Of a DNA stretch of 13,478 nt, positions 6,432 to 12,849 are shown piece by piece. The first letter of the stretch is position 1. Each line of letters begins with the position of its first letter. The DNA lies in NCBI GenBank assembly GCA_031281815.1, contig JAITEY010000102.1:1-13478 (forward strand). Reading direction: 5' to 3'. The position numbers and the translations under genes are program-made. The stretch comes from Desulfovibrio sp. Its GTDB lineage: Bacteria > Desulfobacterota > Desulfovibrionia > Desulfovibrionales > Desulfovibrionaceae. The notes under the pieces were generated by a model. That model did no database searches and was not told where the DNA came from. It saw nothing but the letters and a program-made list of their open reading frames with translations.

Positions 6432-8225
6432 TCAGCCGTATAACGCACGCATCGTGTCCATAAGCGTGCGCAGACGGTGGTCGTAGCCGTGTTCGTGCAG
6501 GATGCGGCGACGCGCGGCCGCGGCTGTGTTCCGGCGCGCTTCGGGACGGGCAAGGTATTCCCCGGCAAGCGCCTCGGCTTCCTCCGGGGAACGGTAGCAG
6601 ATGATTTCCTTACCCGGCTCGAAAAGCCGTTCCACCTGCTCCCTATAATCGGTCAACAAAAAGGAGCCCGTGGCGGGTACGTCGAACACCCTCTGGTTGA
6701 CGGCGCCTTTCATCTGCTTGCTGGTGCTGTTGAAGTTGATTGCCGCCAGGGGATAAAAATGAGGCAGGTCGTCGTAGTACGAAAGTTCATGATGATAGTG
6801 CCAGCCGCCCTCGGGAAGTTCTTCAAACCATCCGTCGTCGCCCGCTATGAGCGGCCTGAACGGCAGTACGGCCCGGATGCAGGACAGACGGTAGACGCGG
6901 GTCGCCTCCCAAGTGATGCTTGTTTCATAGCCGAGTTGCTCGGCAATGCCCGGCAGGGCCTCAAAACAGGGTACGAGTTCGGGGTGCCCGCGCTCAAGGA
7001 AAACCCGCACGGAGCGTTCGTCGCTCCGGGCAAATCCGGCCGCGACTTCCCGGTAACGGTCGAGCAACGGCCCGGTAAAGCCGATACGCTCATTGCGCCG
7101 GAAAATTTTATGCACCATGGAATTGCCGACAAAGGACAGCCTGCCGTCCCACGCCGCGGGCAATCCCTTGAGCGCGCGTCGCCGCGCCCTGTGCGGCGGA
7201 CGGAAACGCTCCGTATCCGTGCCCAGCGGCATGTAGTACACATGCTCGAACCCCAGTTCGCCGAGCGTGGACAGGTTGTCCGCATCCCAGGTGAATACCG
7301 TAATCCAGGGGTTCGCCAGACGGGAAAACAGCGAAAGAATGAGATGCGGGTTGTCGACGAACCAGGAGGCCAAAGGCAGACGCAACTTTTCAAGCAGGTC
7401 GGTGAGAATGCCCTCCCGGTCGACGCCCAGGTGATTGATGGTAAAAACAAAGTCCGGCTTGAACTCCACCACTGCCGTAAGAAACTGCTCGACGAATTCG
7501 TTTTTTCCGAATTCCCCTTCGGGCACCTGCAAAAAACTGTGCGGAACCCCGAGACGTTTACAGGCCGACAGTATCTCCCCCATGAGAAAATATTTGCTGC
7601 TGAGCAGAAGGATGCGCGTTTCCGGAGAGGCAAAGCGCGCGGAACGGGCATTGCGCCAGAAATCGGCACGCGCGCCTGCTGCGCAGGCTCTGTGTATTTG
7701 CGTGTAATAGTCGCGGTCCAGACGCAGATACAGGGGGTTGAGCAAGGGATAAAAGGGTCTGCCGTCTCGTTCCGTTTGCAGACGCGTCAGCGCCTTGATG
7801 CCTGCGTCGGCGTCCGCTTCCCCTATCCAGACGATGCCCGTGCAGCGGGAAAAGCGCTCCTTTACGCGGCTGCGTTCCATGATGTCGTCTTCCTTGTCCG
7901 CCACGGCCAAAGTAAACGACGTCCCGAACGCGCGTTCAAGCCGCGCTGCGATTTCGGCAAGCGCAACCCCCGATCCTGCTCCGATGAGCACAGGAAGATA
8001 CGCCTCTTCGCGCCCTGATCCCGGAAAATCGTCCGGTGGCGGCAAAAAGGCAATTTCCCGCGCTGCCCCGCCCGGACCGGGTACGGTCACCCTTCTGCCG
8101 TTTCTGAAGACCGTTATATTCTCAATGCCGACAGAAAGGCTTTGCTCCGCGCGGGCTTCCCGCGGCTGCTCCCGGCAAAACCCTGCCCCATCCTTCGACG
8201 TTGTGTCCGAACTTCCATGTTTCAT
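6432..8225 (-). CDS. CgeB-family glycosyltransferase (GT4-like C-terminal domain)
   Basis: 597 aa, presumed cytoplasmic. The middle part (from about residue 200: ETRILLLSSKYFLMGEI, then FKPDFVFTINHLGVDREG and the LASWFVDNPHLILSL segment) matches the DUF3880/CgeB N-domain pattern. The C-terminal 100 residues (498-597) are a glycosyltransferase-type domain: FNSTSKQMKGAVNQRVFDVP, ATGSFLLTDY, a GKEIICYRSPEEA loop and a final HGYDHRLRTLM helix. CgeB relatives are found in spore-coat, flagellin and surface glycosylation loci. The first ~110 residues are poorly conserved in appearance and hold no motif I recognise. The ATG at 8225 lies 18 nt after the preceding gene's stop but has no good ribosome site, so the N-terminus is uncertain. 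Substrate unknown. Confidence 0.8.
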   Translation of the reverse strand: MKHGSSDTTSKDGAGFCREQPREARAEQSLSVGIENITVFRNGRRVTVPGPGGAAREIAFLPPPDDFPGSGREEAYLPVLIGAGSGVALAEIAARLERAFGTSFTLAVADKEDDIMERSRVKERFSRCTGIVWIGEADADAGIKALTRLQTERDGRPFYPLLNPLYLRLDRDYYTQIHRACAAGARADFWRNARSARFASPETRILLLSSKYFLMGEILSACKRLGVPHSFLQVPEGEFGKNEFVEQFLTAVVEFKPDFVFTINHLGVDREGILTDLLEKLRLPLASWFVDNPHLILSLFSRLANPWITVFTWDADNLSTLGELGFEHVYYMPLGTDTERFRPPHRARRRALKGLPAAWDGRLSFVGNSMVHKIFRRNERIGFTGPLLDRYREVAAGFARSDERSVRVFLERGHPELVPCFEALPGIAEQLGYETSITWEATRVYRLSCIRAVLPFRPLIAGDDGWFEELPEGGWHYHHELSYYDDLPHFYPLAAINFNSTSKQMKGAVNQRVFDVPATGSFLLTDYREQVERLFEPGKEIICYRSPEEAEALAGEYLARPEARRNTAAAARRRILHEHGYDHRLRTLMDTMRALYG

Positions 8226-8243
8226 TGCGCAGGCGGAAGGCGA

Positions 8244-9413
8244 TCAGTGTTTTTTATTACTGCGCATCTTCACTTCGTCGTCTTCAAGGTAAAAGGTGAC
8301 ATCCGAATCCGTATCGTGCGTCTGCAGATAGCCGGCGCCTATATATATCTCGCAGCCCGGCATAACCCTGCCGGGGACAACCAGACGGCACTCGGAAGCC
8401 CGTTTGCCGTCCAGTTCGAAACGATTCCACAGAATTTTGTGTCGTTGGGAAAGCGCCCGCAATTCGAGTTTCACCAGCTTGAGCCGTTCCGCGTATTCCT
8501 GCTCCATGACCTGGTTTCTGGAACTCATGCTTTCGAAAAAGGCCTTACGGTCCTTCAGGTAAGTCATCCGCGTCTCGACTTTCTGCAGTTGCAGATAATC
8601 GAAGGCATTGTACCCCATCATCACCCGCGTAGGTACGCTGTAGTCGCTGCCCAGTCGGGATTCGACATAAATCAGCTTGTTGGCGAACACCGTGCCGCCC
8701 TGCAATCTGCCCTTTACAACCAGGTTGCCCCCCACATAGACCATGCTGTGCAGGCAGGAACCGTCAACGATGATGTTGCCGCGCGCGCGAAGCTGGACAT
8801 GCTCGCAAAACGGCAGGCGCAGGTTGCCGCCCGCCTGCACCAGCGTGGAAGGTATCAGGGGTTCTGCGTTCTGCCGCTCTTCCTGCTCCTCGTCGGAGGC
8901 CAGAGCGGCGTTGCCGCGTATCCCTTTAAGGCAGACCACATCACCCACGCCCTTAACCTTGGAACTTTCAATATGTCCCTTGACCAGCACGTTGGCCGCA
9001 TGCAGGGCAAACCCCGTTTGCACGTCGCCGTGAACGGCGACGTCGCCGACAAAAAAGACGTTCCCCGTGTGAAACCCGAGATCATTGCGTATATTGAGCA
9101 GTTTTTTTACCGAGATCAGGCCGTTGTTGTAAAACACATAGCCGTTGGCCGCGGCGACGATTTTATCCGGATTGCTCTCGTGCGCCGCGCAATTCGGCCC
9201 GATGGGCAGTATGCGCTCATGGTAGATAAAACGCGGGTCGCGGGCGTTTTCAGAAACGAACTTCAACTCGGTCAGTTCGGCAAGTACCTGCCCGCGCACC
9301 ACATTCTGGACATAGCCCAAGTAGCGCGAACTTATTGAGCCGTCAGGTTCCCAGACGGGAGATAATTGCGTGTGCCGGAAATCCGGATCAAAATAATGGT
9401 GAAGGTAATACAT
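8244..9413 (-). CDS. FapA/DUF342-family beta-helix protein
   Basis: 389 aa from the ATG at 9413, preferred because GGAG lies 6 nt upstream; the longer frame to 9497 uses TTG and has an atypical leader. The FapA pattern is clear: an N-terminal domain, then repeated short beta-turns of a right-handed beta-helix (TGNVFFVGDVAVHGDV at 116-131, NVLVKGHI at 141-148, GVGDVVCLKGIRG at 155-167, GGNLRLP, RGNIIVDG, GGNLVVKGRLQGG near 228-240), a coiled coil at about 275-328, and a closing beta segment CRLVVPGRVMPG near 342. A Glu-rich insert (DEEQEERQ, 174-181) interrupts the helix. FapA-like proteins are implicated in polar flagellar assembly and in scaffolding in Vibrio, but most are uncharacterised. 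It follows a STAS gene and precedes two glycosyltransferases, suggesting a role in organising or regulating surface assembly; this is inference. Confidence 0.82.
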   Translation of the reverse strand: MYYLHHYFDPDFRHTQLSPVWEPDGSISSRYLGYVQNVVRGQVLAELTELKFVSENARDPRFIYHERILPIGPNCAAHESNPDKIVAAANGYVFYNNGLISVKKLLNIRNDLGFHTGNVFFVGDVAVHGDVQTGFALHAANVLVKGHIESSKVKGVGDVVCLKGIRGNAALASDEEQEERQNAEPLIPSTLVQAGGNLRLPFCEHVQLRARGNIIVDGSCLHSMVYVGGNLVVKGRLQGGTVFANKLIYVESRLGSDYSVPTRVMMGYNAFDYLQLQKVETRMTYLKDRKAFFESMSSRNQVMEQEYAERLKLVKLELRALSQRHKILWNRFELDGKRASECRLVVPGRVMPGCEIYIGAGYLQTHDTDSDVTFYLEDDEVKMRSNKKH

Positions 9414-9528
9414 ACAATACTCCGGCAATATCACGGCCCTGAAGCATTTTCCCTTTGAGCGCCCGGCTCCCGGTACAACACTCCGGCGGAACGGCAATAC
9501 CCGCGGGACTGCCGCAGGCAGGCTTTGC

Positions 9529-9551
9529 AGCGCTTATTACAGGTAAGCGCT
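9529..9551 (-). repeat. Perfect 8-bp inverted repeat at the STAS gene stop
   Basis: AGCGCTTA (9529-9536) and TAAGCGCT (9544-9551) are exact reverse complements separated by 7 nt, and the second arm overlaps the STAS stop codon (9550-9552). In the minus-strand transcript this is a stem-loop inside the 136-nt gap before the FapA-like gene. No U-tract follows, so a canonical intrinsic terminator is unlikely; mRNA stabilisation, processing or attenuation are possible. Confidence 0.55.
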
Positions 9552-9984
9552 ACAGGCGCAGCCTGGCGACTACATCACTCTCGTTTTCGAGAATACGGAA
9601 AAACGGCAGCAGTTCCAACTCCAGCAAGGAAGCTCTTATTTGCTGCGACGGGCGGTACAGGTAGAGCCCCTTGTTGCGGCCGTGCATGGAGGCGGCAAAG
9701 CCGACCAACACCCCTATGGCGCTTCTGGACAAATAGACATCTTTAAAATCCAGAATCACTTTGCTCGTGTTTTCCGAGACAAGATCATAAAGCGCCGCTT
9801 TAAATTCCTGGTTGTCTTTCAGCGCGATACGCCCCTGAAAACATCCGAATGCGGTTTGCCGCTCGTTGCCGTGAGCGGAAAAGACGCGGCAGGTATAGCG
9901 GCTTCCGGCCTTGTACTCCGCGACGTTCAACGTCAGTATCTCGGCAAGGCCCTCAAGCGGATTGACATCAATAAAGTAGTCCAT
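9550..9984 (-). CDS. STAS-domain protein (anti-sigma antagonist-like)
   Basis: 144 aa, cytoplasmic, no signal peptide. The C-terminal ~95 residues form a STAS domain: GRIALKDNQEFKAALYDLV at 51-69, the central strand KVILDFKDVYLS at 75-86, then RSAIGVLVGFA at 87-97 and a late segment LELELLPFFRILENESDVVARL. The 45-residue N-terminal part is unassigned. In SpoIIAA-type antagonists the loop reads DSSGLG and the first Ser is phosphorylated; here it reads S86-R87-S88-A-I-G, so an Arg sits at the usual phospho-site and Ser88 is beside it. This could mean a non-switching antagonist, or use of Ser88. Start ATG 9984 has GAGGAG 3 nt upstream. It is the first gene of the minus-strand cluster with FapA-like, CgeB and GT9 proteins, so it may gate that function. 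No anti-sigma kinase or phosphatase lies in the window. Confidence 0.82.
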   Translation of the reverse strand: MDYFIDVNPLEGLAEILTLNVAEYKAGSRYTCRVFSAHGNERQTAFGCFQGRIALKDNQEFKAALYDLVSENTSKVILDFKDVYLSRSAIGVLVGFAASMHGRNKGLYLYRPSQQIRASLLELELLPFFRILENESDVVARLRL

Positions 9985-10015
9985 ACTCTCCTCAATCCCG
10001 GCACGGCCACAGAGC

Positions 10016-10120
10016 GTGAGAGCCTATCCCATTGCGGTCCTGCTCTCACATTCTCCGCGCCGTGTCTTACCGGCGCTTGCCCGTGCAAAGCCTCTTCTAC
10101 CGCAAAGCGGTACGCAGAGG
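10016..10120 (-). promoter_or_regulatory. Structured leader/intergenic region with three consecutive hairpins
   Basis: The 227 nt between the EPSPS-like gene's stop (10212) and the STAS start (9984) contain no convincing gene. Three exact inverted repeats lie in a row: GTGAGAGC (10016-10023) with GCTCTCAC (10042-10049), 18-nt loop; GCGCCG (10057-10062) with CGGCGC (10071-10076), 8-nt loop; and TACCGC (10098-10103) with GCGGTA (10107-10112), AAA loop, extended outward by CCTCT (10091-10095) and AGAGG (10116-10120). None is followed by a U-tract on the minus strand. They could be a transcript 3' end, a cis-regulatory leader of the STAS cluster, or a small RNA. I do not recognise a known riboswitch. 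Confidence 0.4.
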
Positions 10121-10211
10121 GGGCGCTCCTGTTCCCGATACGCTTTTCTCGTGCTCATGTTCTTGTCTACTCCAAGTCGCGGCTTTGTACAAGAGCGCCG
10201 ACCGCAAGCCG

Positions 10212-11981
10212 TCATGTCCGTATGCGCCGTTTGCCCGCTTGCGGCTGCGCGGCTTCCTCATCCGCCGGCGCGGGGACGAGGATTGTTTCCTTGTGTGCCG
10301 GCACGGAAACGGGGAGCGGATCTTTCAGTTCCGGCAGGCTGTTGTAGAGTTTCCAGAAAGCCGGCATGACTTCACTGACTGTTCCCGGATTGGCAAGGCG
10401 CAGACCGGGTCTTGCAAAGGCGGCGAGCGCGTAGGCCATGCCCCGGTAAGCATCCGGGCAGGTCCAGGCGGCGGGAGTGTTGTCGGCACAGGAGCGTCCC
10501 GAGGCATGCGCGGCTGTATTTCCGCCGGCCGAGTCCACGATGATGCCGGCGTGGGTTAAAAATTCACGAGCCTGCTCCTGTTCTTCACCTTCAAAAAGCC
10601 GCAGCGCAAATTCCGCATCCGCGTTCACCGCCCCCGGACCGGCGGCGCACATGACCAGAAACAGCGGCGCCGGCCCTCGGCTCGGATTGCAACTCAAGCC
10701 TCCGCTCCACGCGCGGAATGCGGGGGGGGAGCCTGCAGCCCGCGCCCGGATGCGGACGGCGTCGCGCTCCAGTTCAAGGCCGGCGTGGTTCAGCATGCGG
10801 AGCGCCTCCAAGGCCGGAGGCATTTGCTCGGGCCATTCTCCTTCCAAGGTGACCGAGCCGCCCGCAAAAAACGGCAGGGCCAGCAAAAAGGCGGAAAGTA
10901 CCGGGTCCAGGGGTACGGATACCCTCTCCGGCAGGGACAAGGGGGTGGGCCTGTATTCCACGCATGGTCCCGATGTTTCCGCGTCCGCCCCGAGCGTCTC
11001 GTGCAGAGGACGGACTTCGGCCAGAGCGTGCGCGGCGGTCAGGGCCGGCACGGCCGCAAGGTTGATTTTTATCGGGACGTTCCAGAACGGCGGCGCGAAC
11101 AACAACGCGCTCAGGGCGTCAAGCGGGAGGTCGGCAGGCGCGTCCACCTGCTCGGGCAGGGCTCCCGAACACTCCAGCACGGCGGGCAGCCCCCGGCTGT
11201 GCGGGACGACATGCGCCATACGGGCGCCGAACAACGGCAGGACGCGCCGTAACGCGCTCAGGTCCGCCGCCTTCAGCCGTCCTCCTCCGTTGAGTCGCAA
11301 GGTGCCGCTCTGTTTCAGGGCCGTAAATATCATAATGTGGGCGGTCAGCGAATCGTCACCGACAAAAAGGGTTCTGCCCGCCGGTGCAAGGGCCGGGCCG
11401 GGCTCCACCCGCACGGCCGCAAACCCGTCGCCCGTATGGTCGCAGGTCGCTGCAATCCCGGCGCGGGCGCAGCTTTTTACCGCATCGAGCAGGGCAGGCG
11501 CGGGAAGCAGCTTTTCAAGGCGCAACGCACTGCCCAGACATGACGCCGCAAGAATGCGCATCGTCGCGGCGCGTATATCCGCAGGCCCGTGCAGAACGCC
11601 CGAAACCGGCCTGCGCGGCGGTTGCAGGGTGAACACTCCCGCGTTTCGCGCCTGCTCCCGGCTCAACACCTTGATATCCTGCAACAGATTGAAAAGTTGC
11701 CGGGCAAACACCGGGTCTCTGCTGAAATCAACGACTCCCGCCTCCCAGGCTAGGCGCACTTCCTTCTCGGCGCGTACGGCCGCCGGCGTAACCGCCTGAT
11801 CTCTGCCCTCCCTGATGCGCGACACCAAAGTCGCCCGCCGCACCAGAAGCTTCATAAGTTCCTTGTCCAAGGCGATCAAAGCGCCCGTAGCACCGCGCGG
11901 CCCGCCTCCAAAGTGACCGGACTCGCCGCGCCGTACGCCGCGCGCGGCAGCTTCACGTTGCTCTGTTTCGTTGAATGTCAC
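10212..11981 (-). CDS. Chorismate-mutase-like/EPSP-synthase-like fusion, apparently catalytically degenerate
   Basis: 589 aa from the GTG at 11981, chosen for a GGAG 8 nt upstream; a TTG at 12068 would add 29 residues and an ATG 42 codons after the GTG (AAGGAA upstream) would cut the first helix. Residues ~33-110 look like an AroQ-type chorismate mutase: ALDKELMKLLVRRATLVSRI, then LFNLLQDIKVLSREQ. Against the E. coli domain, the Arg28 equivalent is kept, but Arg11, Lys39 and Gln88 appear as Thr, Arg and Arg. Residues ~130-570 follow the two-domain EPSP synthase repeat pattern at full length, ending with AYRGMAYALAAFARPGLRLANPGTV like the DHRMAM segment. The PGSKS loop reads HGPADIR, GNAGTAMRP reads GDDSLTAHI, RVKETDR reads RLFEGEE, and the Lys411 site is Glu. 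So it is unlikely to be an active AroA; a scaffold, regulator or enzyme with a new substrate are options. It is transcribed divergently from aprB. A weak promoter TTGCAG-16-TATCAG (12041-12068, minus) fits the GTG start. Confidence 0.72.
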   Translation of the reverse strand: MTFNETEQREAAARGVRRGESGHFGGGPRGATGALIALDKELMKLLVRRATLVSRIREGRDQAVTPAAVRAEKEVRLAWEAGVVDFSRDPVFARQLFNLLQDIKVLSREQARNAGVFTLQPPRRPVSGVLHGPADIRAATMRILAASCLGSALRLEKLLPAPALLDAVKSCARAGIAATCDHTGDGFAAVRVEPGPALAPAGRTLFVGDDSLTAHIMIFTALKQSGTLRLNGGGRLKAADLSALRRVLPLFGARMAHVVPHSRGLPAVLECSGALPEQVDAPADLPLDALSALLFAPPFWNVPIKINLAAVPALTAAHALAEVRPLHETLGADAETSGPCVEYRPTPLSLPERVSVPLDPVLSAFLLALPFFAGGSVTLEGEWPEQMPPALEALRMLNHAGLELERDAVRIRARAAGSPPAFRAWSGGLSCNPSRGPAPLFLVMCAAGPGAVNADAEFALRLFEGEEQEQAREFLTHAGIIVDSAGGNTAAHASGRSCADNTPAAWTCPDAYRGMAYALAAFARPGLRLANPGTVSEVMPAFWKLYNSLPELKDPLPVSVPAHKETILVPAPADEEAAQPQAGKRRIRT

Positions 11982-12130
11982 GCCTGTCGCTCCGCATGCT
12001 TCCCGCGCATCGCGCGCCGTCGGCTGCCGAAAAAAGATTCCTGATAACCGCCGGGAGGTTGCCTGCAACCGTAAGCGCTCCTCAAACTCCGAAAAGGTTT
12101 ACGCCGCCTCCGGCGACCCCGCCTGCAAGT

Positions 12131-12145
12131 TGTGACCCGGTCGCA
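12131..12145. promoter_or_regulatory. Near-perfect palindrome upstream of the aprB promoter (candidate operator)
   Basis: TGTGACCCGGTCGCA is an inverted repeat around a central base with one mismatched pair (TGtGACC-C-GGTCgCA). Its centre lies about 60 nt upstream of the predicted aprB start site, a typical place for a class-I activator. The left arm TTGTGA (12130-12135) equals one half-site of the CRP/FNR-type HcpR regulator proposed for sulfate-reduction genes in Desulfovibrio, but arm spacing does not fit the full HcpR site. The 297 nt between the GTG at 11981 and aprB hold no gene that I can support. Confidence 0.35.
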
Positions 12146-12163
12146 GCCACCTGAAAAAATTCG

Positions 12164-12191
12164 TTGACACGTCGCGCGCCTGCTGTAAAGT
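12164..12191 (+). promoter_or_regulatory. Sigma-70-type promoter of aprBA
   Basis: TTGACA (12164-12169, perfect -35) is followed after 16 nt by TAAAGT (12186-12191, 4 of 6 to the -10 consensus), with TG two bases before it (12184-12185). Transcription would start near 12198, giving a leader of about 80 nt before aprB. It is the best promoter match in the window, as expected for a highly expressed energy-metabolism operon. Confidence 0.6.
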
Positions 12192-12278
12192 CCATAAAAC
12201 GCATCGGAGTTATAGAAAATAAAACGCCTTTGCGCGGGAATCCTTTTCGTCAACCGCAATCCGGGGGAGCTGCGCCGT

Positions 12279-12731
12279 ATGCCGAGTTATGTCGACCCGT
12301 CCGCATGCACGGGATGCAGAACCTGTATGCATATTTGCCCCAACGACCTCATGCTTTTGGATCCTGATGCGGGCAAGGCGTTCAATCAGGAACCGGAGGC
12401 CTGCTGGGAATGTTATGCCTGCGTCAAAGCCTGCCCGCACGGCGCGGTTGCCGTCCGCGCATACGCCGACTTCGCGCCCTTGGGCGGTGCGTGCATTCCT
12501 GCAATGTCGGCAGGCTTCATAGCCTGGACCGTGCAATTCCGCAACGGGGAATCCAAACATTTCCGTTTTCCGGTGCGCACGACGCCCGAAGGCTCCATCA
12601 AGCCTCTGAAGGGCCTGCAGGAGCCCGGCAATCTTGACGATTCGCTCTTGTGTACCGAATGTTCCCTACCCGTTCCGGCGGGCATCGCCGACGGGACATG
12701 CCGAGGCGACGGTCCCGGCGGGCGGCGGTAA
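12279..12731 (+). CDS. aprB: Adenylylsulfate reductase beta subunit (ferredoxin-like)
   Basis: 150 aa, cytoplasmic. AprB carries two [4Fe-4S] clusters that pass electrons to the FAD of AprA in dissimilatory sulfate reduction. Cluster II ligands are C42, C45, C48 and C52 (CWECYACVKACP). Cluster I ligands are C10, C13, C16 and C20 in CTGCRTCMHICP. Family landmarks follow: NDLMLLDPD, KAFNQEPEACWECY, YADFAPLGGACIP at 62-74, and FRFPVRTTPEGSIKP at 95-109, then EPGNLDD in the tail that wraps AprA. As remembered, Desulfovibrio and Archaeoglobus AprB have a longer cluster-I loop (C-x2-C-x8-C), so this one lacks about six residues. Three extra cysteines (C125, C128, C141) lie near the C-terminus. The protein is somewhat shorter than the ~165 aa I recall for Desulfovibrio. 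The ATG has GGGGGAG 9 nt upstream. aprA follows after 118 nt. Confidence 0.95.
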   Translation: MPSYVDPSACTGCRTCMHICPNDLMLLDPDAGKAFNQEPEACWECYACVKACPHGAVAVRAYADFAPLGGACIPAMSAGFIAWTVQFRNGESKHFRFPVRTTPEGSIKPLKGLQEPGNLDDSLLCTECSLPVPAGIADGTCRGDGPGGRR

Positions 12732-12764
12732 CGCCTGCCGGCAACCGGAAAAACGCTTTTTTTT
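12721..12764 (+). terminator. Hairpin and T8 tract between aprB and aprA (possible attenuator)
   Basis: GGCGGCG (12721-12727) can pair with CGCC and GCC at 12732-12735 and 12737-12739 (one bulged T), with the aprB stop codon in the loop. A small CCGG-CAA-CCGG hairpin (12738-12748) overlaps it and can form as an alternative. An eight-T run follows at 12757-12764, preceded by AAAAA that can pair with it. This could terminate or pause part of the transcription and set the aprB:aprA ratio, or be a processing site. The hairpin-to-T distance is longer than in a textbook terminator. Confidence 0.35.
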
Positions 12765-12849
12765 GCATTCGGGGAAACGCAGGTTGTCTCGGGGCTCCGG
12801 CTCTTCAAAAGATACATCCGCGTTTTGCCGACATACGGGAGAAAATACC

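Noticed and set aside
5712..9338. Long plus-strand open frames (5712-6443, 6477-8018, 8142-9338) up to 513 codons opposite the glycosyltransferase and FapA-like genes
   Set aside because: They are antisense to genes with clear family motifs, show no recognisable domains, and reflect GC-rich codon bias that suppresses stops on the opposite strand.
9414..9497. Longer start (TTG 9497) for the FapA-like protein
   Set aside because: ATG 9413 has a GGAG ribosome site 6 nt upstream and gives a plausible N-terminus; the extra 28 residues look like translated leader.
10057..10120. Possible tRNA, c-di-GMP (GEMM) riboswitch or SRP RNA in the hairpin array
   Set aside because: Bits such as GCAAAGCC resemble GEMM, but the order and spacing of conserved elements do not fit, and no tRNA cloverleaf or SRP core motif is present.
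10024..10215. 63-codon minus-strand frame in the structured intergenic region
   Set aside because: Basic, low-complexity product with no family resemblance; the hairpins explain this stretch better.
10477..11799. 440-codon plus-strand frame opposite the EPSPS-like gene
   Set aside because: Arg/Ser/Pro-rich composition with no motif; the minus-strand frame carries the homology.
11978..12259. 93-codon minus-strand frame across the aprB upstream region
   Set aside because: Arg-rich and low-complexity, covers the predicted aprB promoter, and has no recognisable domain.
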